Part shown: piece by piece, positions 7,886 to 14,918 of the stretch
How positions within the stretch are numbered: the stretch's first letter is position 1
Layout: each line of letters begins with the position of its first letter
DNA from: CAVXAE01 sp044225565
GTDB taxonomy: Bacteria > Pseudomonadota > Gammaproteobacteria > Steroidobacterales > Steroidobacteraceae
Reading direction: 5' to 3'
Assembly: GCA_044225565.1 (NCBI GenBank)
Contig: JBGAIL010000040.1
Coordinates: forward strand, 1-30,617
DNA: 30,617 nt
Notes under the pieces: model-generated
What the model saw: only the letters and a program-made list of their open reading frames with translations
Told to the model about the DNA's origin: nothing
Databases searched by the model: none
Translations under genes and position numbers: made by a program

Positions 7886-7913
7886 GCAGGCCTGCAGGTT
7901 GGCGCAGATCTGC
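7886..7913. terminator. Two 10-base palindromes in the dusB / dgkA convergent gap
   Basis: GCAGGCCTGC (7886-7895) and GCAGATCTGC (7904-7913) are both perfect palindromes and lie 8 bases apart in the 63-base convergent gap. They share the same GCAG...CTGC ends. They could form small hairpins ending both transcripts, but no T-run follows, so the terminator role is only a suggestion. Confidence 0.35.
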
Positions 7914-7943
7914 CGAGCGGCATGCCATTCGCTGCGAGGCGCC

Positions 7944-8357
7944 TCAGCTGCGCTCCACGAGCCTCCAGAGCAGCGTGGCCCAGATCGCCCCGCACATGAG
8001 CAGGGCGAGCATCACCGCGGCGCTGCCATAGTCCTTTGCGCGCTTGGAGAGGCCGTGGCGCTCGAAGGAGATGCGGTCGATCGCCGCCTCCACGCTGGAA
8101 TTCAGCAGCTCCACGATGAGCACCAGCACGACCGAGCCGATCAGCAGCAGCCGCTCCATCACGTGGAACGGCAGGATGAGTGCGAGCGGCACCAGACACG
8201 CCGCGAGCGTGAGCTCCTGCCGGAAAGCGCTCTCCTCGCGGATCGCGAAGGACAGCCCGCTCAGGGAATTCTTGGCCGCCTCCCAGGCCCGCGTGAGCCC
8301 GCGGTTGCCCTTGTGCGGATTGCGGTCAGTGGAGTAGTCCGGATTCGAGTCGGCCAC
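7944..8357 (-). CDS. dgkA: Diacylglycerol kinase
   Basis: DgkA is a small trimeric inner-membrane kinase that phosphorylates diacylglycerol to phosphatidate. The signature ELLNSSVEAAIDR and the later KDYGSAAVMLAL are both present, and three hydrophobic segments cover the second half as in E. coli DgkA (122 residues). Cytoplasmic N-terminal sequence LTRAWEAAKNSLSGL matches the amphipathic surface helix. I choose GTG at 8357 (137 residues); it overlaps the end of the glycosyltransferase gene by 32 bases. A start as far up as 8444 would add unconserved sequence read from inside that gene. As third gene behind a PlcP-like lipase and a glycolipid synthase, it probably recycles diacylglycerol made by the first. 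Confidence 0.9.
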   Translation of the reverse strand: MADSNPDYSTDRNPHKGNRGLTRAWEAAKNSLSGLSFAIREESAFRQELTLAACLVPLALILPFHVMERLLLIGSVVLVLIVELLNSSVEAAIDRISFERHGLSKRAKDYGSAAVMLALLMCGAIWATLLWRLVERS

Positions 8358-9363
8358 GTTGTTCCGTATGCGGGTGCAGGTGCGAGACGAATTGCTCGGT
8401 GGCGGCGCGCCATGAGAACCGGCGCGCGTGCGCGGCGGCATCATCGCGCTTCAGCGTCAGTGCGTGCAAGCAGGCCTTGCGCAGGTCCTCGTCCAGCGCG
8501 CCCGCGCGGGTGTTGTCACCGATCACGTCGAGCGGGCCCGTGACGGGATAAGCGGCCACCGGCAGCCCGCAGGCCATGGCTTCCAGCAGTACCAGCCCGA
8601 AAGTGTCGGTGCGGCTCGGGAACACGAATACGTCCGCGGCAGCGTAGACCTGTGCCAGCTCCTGCTGGTTCAGCACGCCCAGGTAGTTCACCTCGGGATG
8701 ACGCTCGCGGATGCCGGCCAGCGCAGGGCCCTCGCCCACCACCCACTTGGAGCCCGGCAGGTCGAGCTCGAGGAAGGCCTCGACGTTCTTCTCCACCGCC
8801 ACGCGCCCCACGTACAGGAAAATCGGCGGCTCGCTGTCGAGGCGCTTGCTGTGCCGAGGCTTGAAGATGTCCAGCTCCACGCCACGTGACCAGAGCACCA
8901 CGCTCTGCATCCGATACGCCTCGAGATCGCGCACCACGACGTTCGTCGGCGCCATCACTGCACTCGAGGGACCGTGGAACCAGCGGAGGAAGGCATACGT
9001 CCACGAGAGCGGAACACGGAAACGCGCATGCACGTATTCCGGGAATCTAGTGTGATAGGCCGTGGTGAAAGGCATCTTGTGTCGCAACGCATGACGGCGC
9101 GCGGCGATGCCCAACGGGCCTTCGGTCGCGATGTGGAGGGCATCCGGAGAGAACGTGGTGATGCGCTGCGCCACCTTGCCGCCCGGGAAGAGCGAGAGAC
9201 GGATGTCCGGATAGGTCGGGCACGGCAGCGTGCGGAACTCGAGTGGCGTGAGCAGCTCGACCTCGTGACCCAGCGCCTGCAGTTCGCGCGTCGTGGATTT
9301 CAAAGTGCGCACGACGCCGTTCACCTGCGGCTCCCACGCGTCCGTCACCAGCATGATCCTCAT
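8326..9363 (-). CDS. agt: GT4 glycosyltransferase, Agt/SqdX-like glycolipid synthase
   Basis: A 345-residue GT-B glycosyltransferase of family GT4. It starts MRIMLVTDAWEPQVNGVVRT and contains IRLSLFPGG, HIATEGPLG, TAYHTRFPEY, VLWSRGVELDIFKPR, FLYVGRVAVEKN and FPSRTDTFGLVLLEAMACG, a set shared with SqdX and with the alphaproteobacterial Agt enzymes that transfer a sugar to diacylglycerol. GDP-mannose-dependent mannosyltransferases look similar, so the sugar donor is open. The ATG at 9363 has an ideal GAGGAGG ribosome binding site 4 bases before it; an earlier in-frame start at 9381 would overlap that site. It lies 14 bases after the PlcP-like gene, which supports a joint role in replacing phospholipids by glycolipids. 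Confidence 0.8.
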   Translation of the reverse strand: MRIMLVTDAWEPQVNGVVRTLKSTTRELQALGHEVELLTPLEFRTLPCPTYPDIRLSLFPGGKVAQRITTFSPDALHIATEGPLGIAARRHALRHKMPFTTAYHTRFPEYVHARFRVPLSWTYAFLRWFHGPSSAVMAPTNVVVRDLEAYRMQSVVLWSRGVELDIFKPRHSKRLDSEPPIFLYVGRVAVEKNVEAFLELDLPGSKWVVGEGPALAGIRERHPEVNYLGVLNQQELAQVYAAADVFVFPSRTDTFGLVLLEAMACGLPVAAYPVTGPLDVIGDNTRAGALDEDLRKACLHALTLKRDDAAAHARRFSWRAATEQFVSHLHPHTEQRGRLESGLLH

Positions 9364-9377
9364 GATGCCTCCTCGGT

Positions 9378-10136
9378 TCAAACGGCCACGGGCTGCCGCG
9401 CCTCCAGCTCCAGCCGCCCGAGATTGAGCGGCGCGGTGAGCCGGTTGCGCCAGTGCACGAGCCGCAAAGCGCCGTCGTGCGTCTCGACGAGCGCGCTGAG
9501 GCTTTCGACCCAGTCACCGTCGTTGCAATAGAGGATTCCGTCGATCTCGCGCACCTCGGCCTTGTGGATGTGGCCGCAGACCACGCCGTCACAGCCGCGG
9601 CGGCGAGCTTCTTCGGTCATGACGCGCTCGAAGTCGGAGATGAAGTTGACGGCGTTCTTCACGCGGTGCTTCACGTACTGCGACATGGACCAGTAAGGGA
9701 GACCGAGCCGCTGGCGCAGGACGTTGAGCCAGCGATTCACCTTGAGGAGCCCTTCGTAGAGCCAGCTGCCGAGACGGGCGAGCCAGCGGGCATGGCGCAT
9801 CACGCTGTCGAAGAGGTCGCCGTGCGTGACCACGCCGAGGGCCATCCCTACGAACTGGCGCAGTTGCTCGTCGTGGTTGCCGGGGATGTACACGATGCGC
9901 GTGCCCTTGCGGGCATGGCGCAGCAGCTTCTGGACGACGTCGTTGTGGGCCTGCGGCCAGTACCACCCGTTACGCAGCTGCCAGCCGTCGAGGATGTCGC
10001 CGACCAGGTAGATGGTGTCGGCGCGGTGCGTCCTGAGGAAATCCAGCAGGTAGTACGCCTGGCAGCCGGGCGTGCCGAGATGGATGTCCGATATCCAGAT
10101 CGTCCGGTAATGGTGACCGTCTTCGCTCTCGAGCAC
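9378..10136 (-). CDS. plcP: PlcP-like calcineurin-type metallophosphoesterase (LpxH superfamily)
   Basis: A 252-residue metallophosphoesterase with the metal ligands of the family: SDIHLG (Asp17, His19), GDILDGWQL (Asp47), GNHDE (Asn87, His88), HGDLFD (His105) and CGHIHKAE. The stretches GWYWPQAHNDVVQKLLRHA, PYWSMSQY and VKNAVNF are those of PlcP, the rhizobial and marine phospholipase that splits head groups from phospholipids during phosphate starvation. Automatic labels often say UDP-2,3-diacylglucosamine diphosphatase. Compared with PlcP as I know it, about 18-20 residues seem missing between GMALG (residue 101) and VVTHGD. Start is GTG at 10136; an in-frame TGA lies just upstream. First gene of an operon with agt and dgkA. 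Confidence 0.8.
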   Translation of the reverse strand: MLESEDGHHYRTIWISDIHLGTPGCQAYYLLDFLRTHRADTIYLVGDILDGWQLRNGWYWPQAHNDVVQKLLRHARKGTRIVYIPGNHDEQLRQFVGMALGVVTHGDLFDSVMRHARWLARLGSWLYEGLLKVNRWLNVLRQRLGLPYWSMSQYVKHRVKNAVNFISDFERVMTEEARRRGCDGVVCGHIHKAEVREIDGILYCNDGDWVESLSALVETHDGALRLVHWRNRLTAPLNLGRLELEARQPVAV

Positions 10137-10195
10137 CAGCTGTCATCGGGTGGCCGCAGTTGGCGCGATAGTTAACCTCGCCTCGATGACAGCTG
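10137..10195. promoter_or_regulatory. 12-base inverted repeat upstream of the plcP-agt-dgkA operon
   Basis: CAGCTGTCATCG at 10137-10148 is the exact reverse complement of CGATGACAGCTG at 10184-10195, leaving 35 bases between. It lies in the gap directly before the plcP-like start. Each arm contains CTGTCAT, the half-site of a Pho box, but the second direct half-site at 11-base spacing is absent. It may be an operator or the leader hairpin of the operon. Confidence 0.45.
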
Positions 10196-10209
10196 CGTGA
10201 AGGCGGGGA

Positions 10210-11475
10210 TCAGAGGGGCTGCTTGGTGTAGGCCGCCCAGAGCTTCGCGATGGTCGACAGCGGCGAGCTCGGATCCACGCTGGCGAAGGCCGCCTGCGCC
10301 TCATCCACGCGATTCAGCTTGACCAGCGAGTAGCCGAGCATGATCTGCGCCTGGTCGAGGCGCTTGACGCCGCCCTTGTCGATGCCGCTCTTCAACGCCG
10401 TCGCCGCTTTGTCATATTGCTCGTAGCTTGCGAGCGCGAGTCCGAGCTGCGCGCTCTCCTCGCCGCTCTTGGTGCCGGCCTGCTCGAGCGAAGCGACGGT
10501 CTTGCGATCCGTCACCGCGAGCGTCTTGGCCGAGGCGAGCTGCTTCTTGTACTGCACCTGCTCGACCTCGTCCGTGAACTTCTTGTCCGCGTTGCCCTTC
10601 TCGAGCACCGTGATGGCCTCACCCGGGAAGCCGAGGTCGGTCGCGAGCTGCGCCATCTTGAGGTAGTCCTCGGAGAACTCGAGCAACCCCAGGTGGAACA
10701 TGACGCGATAGAGATTGAGCACCAGCCGGTCGTCGCCCTGCTCGCGCTTCCACTGACCGAAGAGGTCGGTGAGATAGTTCTTCTTCGGGTATGCGACCGC
10801 GAGCTCCTTCAGCGCAGCGAGCACACCCGGCGCATCCTTCAGCTGCACGTAACCGCTCAACTGCACCTGCAGCCAGTTCTCTTCCACCGGCTTGCCGGTC
10901 TTGCGCGCGGCGTCGATGGCCTGCGTCATGCCGTCCACGGCGCCCTTGTAGTCGCCCGCGAGGTATCTGGCCTGCGCGACGAGCGCCTGCTCGTCCGGCG
11001 GCGGCGAGCTCGTGAGTGCGAGGAGCCTGGTGCCGAACTCGACGGCCTTCGGGTAGTTCTTCAACTGCAGGTGCAGCTGCGTGACCAGCTTGAGGCGGTC
11101 GTGCGTCTAGGTGGCCGGCAGCAGGCCGGAGGCCAGGCTCTGCTCGAAGGCCGCGGCGGCCTCGGCATACTTCTCGCGCTTCAGCTGCACGTAGCCGAGC
11201 ATCTCGGCGATCTGGAAGTCGTCGTAGGGCTTGCGGTCCGGGACGGCCTGCGCTTCCTGGATGCCGGCGAGCGCCGTCTCCCAGTCCTGCTTCTGCATGG
11301 CGTCGGAGGCCGCCTTCAGACCCTTCACCACCTTCTGCGACAGCTGCTGCTGCGGTGCAGCCTGCTGCTCTTCCTTCTCCTTCTTGGGGGCGGCGACCGC
11401 GTCCGTGACGGGTACGCCCATCGCCAGCACGCCCAGCGCGATGCCCATGCCCAGCAGCCGAATTCCTCTCGTCAT
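10210..11475 (-). pseudogene. Secreted tetratricopeptide-repeat protein gene interrupted by an in-frame amber codon
   Basis: Read from ATG at 11475, the gene would make a 421-residue protein with a signal peptide (hydrophobic core GIALGVLAMGV, cleavage near AVA-AP), a charged Gln/Lys/Glu-rich linker and a long series of TPR-like helical pairs for protein binding in the periplasm. Codon 123 (11107-11109) is TAG. Reading continues in the same frame after it (THDRLKLVTQLHLQLKNYPKA), completing a TPR helix, so one C-to-T change from CAG would explain the break. The downstream part could start only at TTG 11064, without a signal peptide. TAG is an ordinary stop elsewhere in the window. This may be a real nonsense mutation or a base-call error. 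I do not recognise a specific function. Confidence 0.75.
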
Positions 11476-11549
11476 GACGCTATAACCTCGGAAGGGAGGC
11501 CCCTTGAAAAGATGGTCGCCATCGTAACCGCAAGCCGCGAACATCTCCA

Positions 11550-11690
11550 TCAGCGGGCCGCCACCACGCGCCAGACGGCGTTACCGACGTCGTCGGCCAC
11601 GAGCAGGCTGCCCTGTCGGTCCACGGCGACGCCGACAGGACGCCCGCGCGCGCGGCCCTCCGCCCAGGAAGAACCCATTCCACGGCCGCG
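11550..11690 (-). pseudogene. C-terminal remnant of a PQQ-dependent sugar dehydrogenase-like gene
   Basis: Minus-strand translation just before a TGA at 11550 gives GRPVGVAVDRQGSLLVADD followed by VGNAVWRV, the characteristic final blade of soluble PQQ sugar dehydrogenases and L-sorbosone dehydrogenase-like beta-propellers. The match covers about 35 residues (11553-11657) and may extend to about 11690 in another frame (NGFFLGGG), suggesting a frameshift in a G run. Nothing upstream continues the propeller; the YheS-type gene begins at 11787 on the other strand. The stretch 11476-11786 holds nothing else that I recognise. Confidence 0.55.
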
Positions 11691-11786
11691 CCACCATGGC
11701 CGCCGTCGCACTTGTTCCAAGTTGCCCAGGGACGGGCGAATGGATAGCCTGCGCGCCCTGCCGTTCAGGCTGGCCCTTCCTCCGCA

Positions 11787-13769
11787 ATGCTCAACTTCTC
11801 CGACGTCTCCATCCGCCGCGGCCCGCGCCTGCTGTTCTCGGGAGCCACTTTCGGCCTTTTCCGCGGAGAGAAGGTGGGCATCGCGGGCGAGAACGGCAGC
11901 GGCAAGTCCAGCCTCATGGCGCTCGTGCGCGGCGAGCTGCAGCCGGACGCCGGCACCTTCGAGATGCCGTCCAACCTCGAGATCGCCCACGTCTCGCAGG
12001 AGCTCGACGCCACCGACCAGCTCGCGATCGAGTTCGTGCTGGACGGTGATGCGCGCCTGCGCGCTCTCGAAGCCAGGATCGCGAAGGCCGAAGAACAGGA
12101 CGATGGCATCAAGCTCGGCGAGCTGTACGCCCAATACGCGGCCGCGGGCGGATACGACGCGCGCAGCCGCGCCGGGCAGCTGATGCACGGCCTCGGATTC
12201 GAATCAGCCGATGAAACGCGCGCGGTACGCGAGTTCTCCGGCGGATGGCGCGTGCGCCTCAACGTAGCCAAGGCGTTGATGTGCCCTTCCGACCTGCTGC
12301 TGCTCGATGAGCCCACCAACCACCTCGACCTCGATGCCATCCTGTGGCTCGAGACCTGGCTGCGTGAGTACCCGGGCACCCTGCTCCTGATCGCGCACGA
12401 CCGGGAATTCCTCGACCGCGTGGTCAACCGCGTAGTGAACATCGAGCACGGCAAGGCGCGGGCTTTCCGAGGCAACTACAGCCAGTTCGAGGATCAGCGC
12501 GCCGCAGAACTCGCGGAGCAGACGGCGCTGTTCACCCGCCAGCAACGCGAGATCAAGCACATGGAATCGTTCGTCGAGCGCTTCCGCGCGAAGGCGAGCA
12601 AGGCACGGCAGGCGCAGAGCCGGCTGAAGGCACTCGAGCGCATGCAGCGCATCGCACCCGCGCACGTGGACTCACCTTTCGAATTCTCCTTCGCGGAGCC
12701 GGAGAAGCTGCCGCGGCCCCTGCTCGCGCTCGAGGACCAATCCGCGGGCTACGGCGATCGCGTGATCGTCGCCGGACTCAATCTCACCATCGCGCCGGGG
12801 GATCGCGTGGCTCTGCTGGGCCGCAATGGCGCGGGCAAGTCCACGCTCATGAAGCTGCTGGCCGGCGAGATTCCCGCCCTGGGCGGCAATCGCACCGAAG
12901 CACGAGACCTGCGCATAGGCTACTTCGCGCAGCATCAACTCGAGCAGCTCGCGCCGAAGGAATCACCTCTCGCAAACCTGCGACGCGTCGGCGCGCCGCG
13001 CGCCGCGAAGGCCGCGGAACAGGACCTGCGCGACTACCTCGCAGGCTTCGGGTTTCGCGGCAATCGCGTGTTCGAGCCGGTAGCGCCATTCTCGGGCGGC
13101 GAGAAGGCGCGGCTGGTGCTGGCGCTCATCGCTTATCAGCGTCCCAACCTGCTGCTGCTCGATGAGCCCACCAACCACCTGGACCTCGAGATGCGGCAGG
13201 CGCTCGCCGTCGCGCTGCAGGAATACTCGGGAGCGGTAGTGATGGTGTCGCACGACCGGCATCTGCTGCGGACGGTGTCTGACGAGTTCTACATCGTGCA
13301 CGGCGGGCGGGCGCAGCCCTTCGACGGCGACCTCGAGGACTACGCGAAATGGCTCGCCGACGCCGAGGCGGCACCGGCCGTGCAGCATGCGGCGGCGGCC
13401 CTCAAGCCAAACGAGACGACGCGCAAGGCGCAGCCCGCGCCCGGCGAGGGCAGCACGCGAGCACCAGCCGTCGCGGAGACTGCCGAGTCCCGCAAGCAGC
13501 GCAAGCGCGAAGAAGCGGACCGGCGCAACCGCCTCACGCCGCTCAAGGAAGCCATCGCCCGCTGCGAGCGCGAGCTCGAGGAGCTCGCACGCGAGAAGGC
13601 CGAAGTGCAGGCGAAGCTTGCGACACCCGGTCTCTATTCCGAGGCGGAGAAGCCGCGGCTGCAGGAGCTGCTGCAACGCGAAGCGCAGATCGCCAAGGCC
13701 ACTTCCGAAGCGGAAGCACGCTGGCTCGAATCCACCGAGCAGCTCGAATCCCTGGCGCGGGAGGCCTGA
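11787..13769 (+). CDS. yheS: ABC-F family ATPase, YheS type
   Basis: A 660-residue soluble protein with two ABC ATPase domains and no membrane segment, as in ABC-F translation factors that act at the ribosomal E site. Domain 1: Walker A GENGSGKS at 34-41, signature FSGGWRVRL about 150, Walker B LLLLDEPTNHLD about 170-181. Then the ABC-F interdomain linker rich in charged helices (HMESFVERFRAKASKARQAQ), and domain 2 with GRNGAGKS, FSGGEKARL and a second LLLLDEPTNHLD. A C-terminal Lys/Arg/Glu-rich coiled coil begins near residue 570. The N-terminus MLNFSDVSIRRGPRLLFSGA resembles YheS more than EttA or Uup. The ATG at 11787 lacks a clear ribosome binding site. Confidence 0.92.
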   Translation: MLNFSDVSIRRGPRLLFSGATFGLFRGEKVGIAGENGSGKSSLMALVRGELQPDAGTFEMPSNLEIAHVSQELDATDQLAIEFVLDGDARLRALEARIAKAEEQDDGIKLGELYAQYAAAGGYDARSRAGQLMHGLGFESADETRAVREFSGGWRVRLNVAKALMCPSDLLLLDEPTNHLDLDAILWLETWLREYPGTLLLIAHDREFLDRVVNRVVNIEHGKARAFRGNYSQFEDQRAAELAEQTALFTRQQREIKHMESFVERFRAKASKARQAQSRLKALERMQRIAPAHVDSPFEFSFAEPEKLPRPLLALEDQSAGYGDRVIVAGLNLTIAPGDRVALLGRNGAGKSTLMKLLAGEIPALGGNRTEARDLRIGYFAQHQLEQLAPKESPLANLRRVGAPRAAKAAEQDLRDYLAGFGFRGNRVFEPVAPFSGGEKARLVLALIAYQRPNLLLLDEPTNHLDLEMRQALAVALQEYSGAVVMVSHDRHLLRTVSDEFYIVHGGRAQPFDGDLEDYAKWLADAEAAPAVQHAAAALKPNETTRKAQPAPGEGSTRAPAVAETAESRKQRKREEADRRNRLTPLKEAIARCERELEELAREKAEVQAKLATPGLYSEAEKPRLQELLQREAQIAKATSEAEARWLESTEQLESLAREA

Positions 13770-13786
13770 GCATCGTGATCCCCGCC

Positions 13787-14323
13787 ATGAATTTCTGCAG
13801 CCAGTGCGGCAAGCCGCTCGTCGTCGAGACTCCACCGGGCGATCACCTGCCTCGCCACGTGTGCAGGGGCTGCGGCAGCATCCACTACCAGAACCCCAAG
13901 ATCGTCGTCGGCTGCGTGCCGGAGCACGAGGGGCGCCTCCTCATCTGCAAGCGGGCCATCGAGCCCCGGCTCGGGTACTGGACGATCCCGGCGGGCTTCA
14001 TGGAGAACGGCGAGACCCTGCAGCAGGGCGCGGCGCGGGAATGCCTCGAGGAGGCCATGGCAGAGGTGCAGATCGGCTCGCTGCTGGTCGTCGCCAACGT
14101 GCTGAGCGCCAGCCAGGTGCACGTGTTCTTCCGCGCCCGCCTGGCGGAGCCGCGGTTCGGGCCGGGCCCGGAGAGCCTGGAGGTGAAGCTGGTGGAGGCC
14201 GCCGACATCCCCTGGCCGGACATCGCCTTCCCGAGCACGGAATTCGCGCTGCGTCGCTACCTCGAGGACCGGGCGGCGGGCCTCGACCGGCACCACTTTG
14301 CAGAGCTCGGACGGCGGGCGTAG
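13787..14323 (+). CDS. Nudix hydrolase with N-terminal zinc ribbon
   Basis: A 178-residue hydrolase of nucleoside-diphosphate-linked compounds. The N-terminus carries a zinc ribbon, CSQC at about 4-7 and CRGC at about 27-30, followed by IHYQNPKIVVGC. The Nudix box is complete: GFMENGE, seven residues, then RECLEEA, with the metal-binding glutamates. This arrangement resembles NudC-related and ADP-ribose or NADH pyrophosphatase-like proteins, but the substrate cannot be fixed. Homologues start at MNFCSQCG, hence ATG 13787; yet the best ribosome binding site (GGGAGG, 13759-13764) fits an in-frame GTG at 13775 better, which would add four residues. The TAG stop is followed 7 bases later by copy 2 of the dispersed hairpin element. 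Confidence 0.9.
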   Translation: MNFCSQCGKPLVVETPPGDHLPRHVCRGCGSIHYQNPKIVVGCVPEHEGRLLICKRAIEPRLGYWTIPAGFMENGETLQQGAARECLEEAMAEVQIGSLLVVANVLSASQVHVFFRARLAEPRFGPGPESLEVKLVEAADIPWPDIAFPSTEFALRRYLEDRAAGLDRHHFAELGRRA

Positions 14324-14330
14324 CCCGAGG

Positions 14331-14405
14331 GGCAAGAAGCCGCCTGCGGCGCTCTTTACGGACTTCAGCCGCGTTGCCGGCCGCGAAAGAAGCGCCTTTT
14401 GCGGC
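14331..14405 (+). repeat. Dispersed terminator-like element, copy 2 (after the Nudix gene)
   Basis: The core at 14331-14350 differs from the copies at 104-123 and 29230-29249 at two of 20 positions. It is followed by GGCGCTCTTTACGGACTTC, and further by CGCGGCCGG and AAGAAGCGCCTTTTG, which pair back to AAAGAGCGCC-like sequence on the other strand. With flanks, roughly 70 bases align to copy 3. It begins 7 bases after the TAG stop. Confidence 0.7.
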
Positions 14406-14511
14406 CCGGGCCCTGGCTCATGGCCGGTGCTTATGGCCTGATAACCCCCGCCGTTTCGCGCGACCGCCGGCCGCGTGGCACAATCCGCGCCCTTCCACCC
14501 GAGGACCGCGC

Positions 14512-14835
14512 ATGACCTTCGTCGTTACCGAGACCTGCATCAAGTGCAAGTACATGGACTGCGTCGAGGTCTGCCCGGTCGACTGCTTCCACGAAGGCCC
14601 GAACTTCCTGGTGATCGACCCGGACGAGTGCATCGACTGCACGCTCTGCGAGCCGGAGTGCCCGGTGGAGGCGATCTACTCCGAAGAGGAGCTGCCGGCG
14701 GGCCAGGAGTCCTTCAAGCCGCTGAACGCGGAGCTCGCGAAGAAGTGGCCGGTGATCACCGAGAAGAAGGATCCGCCCGCCGATGCCAAGGAGTGGGAAG
14801 GCAAGCCGGGCAAGCTCGCGCTGCTCGAGAAATAA
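14512..14835 (+). CDS. fdxA: 7Fe ferredoxin FdxA
   Basis: A 107-residue electron carrier with one [3Fe-4S] and one [4Fe-4S] cluster, of the Azotobacter ferredoxin I type. Cys9, Cys17 and Cys50 should hold the 3Fe cluster; Cys21, Cys40, Cys43 and Cys46 the 4Fe cluster; Cys25 is the extra free cysteine seen in the family. The motifs read CIKCKYMDCVEVCP and CIDCTLCEPECP. The C-terminal 50 residues (ending GKLALLEK) match the usual FdxA tail. The ATG at 14512 has GAGGA 6 bases upstream. The 188-base gap before it holds copy 2 of the dispersed element, then nothing obvious. It is convergent with dsbC. Confidence 0.96.
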   Translation: MTFVVTETCIKCKYMDCVEVCPVDCFHEGPNFLVIDPDECIDCTLCEPECPVEAIYSEEELPAGQESFKPLNAELAKKWPVITEKKDPPADAKEWEGKPGKLALLEK

Positions 14836-14866
14836 GCCTTCAACTCCAGTCGTGGCGGCTCTGGCG

Positions 14867-14918
14867 CGGGCGGCCCGACGGGGCTGCATACGCCCCGCCC
14901 GCATCCGTTCGCCGCCCG
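14867..14918. terminator. Nested hairpin between convergent fdxA and dsbC
   Basis: Outer arms CGGGCGGC (14867-14874) and GCCGCCCG (14911-14918) enclose an inner stem CGGGGC (14879-14884) / GCCCCG (14892-14897) with a 7-base loop. The outer arm ends directly at the dsbC stop codon. It could stop both transcripts, though there is no T-run on either side. Confidence 0.45.

Noticed and set aside
8358..8444. Longer DgkA starting near 8444 (166 residues)
   Set aside because: The added N-terminal residues are unlike DgkA and are read from inside the glycosyltransferase gene.
10140..10160. A full Pho box upstream of the plcP-like gene
   Set aside because: Only one CTGTCAT half-site is present in each orientation; the second direct half-site at the required spacing is missing.
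11107..11109. Amber codon as evidence for a recoded genetic code or pyrrolysine
   Set aside because: TAG ends the pirin, Nudix and topoisomerase IB genes normally, and no pyl genes are seen.
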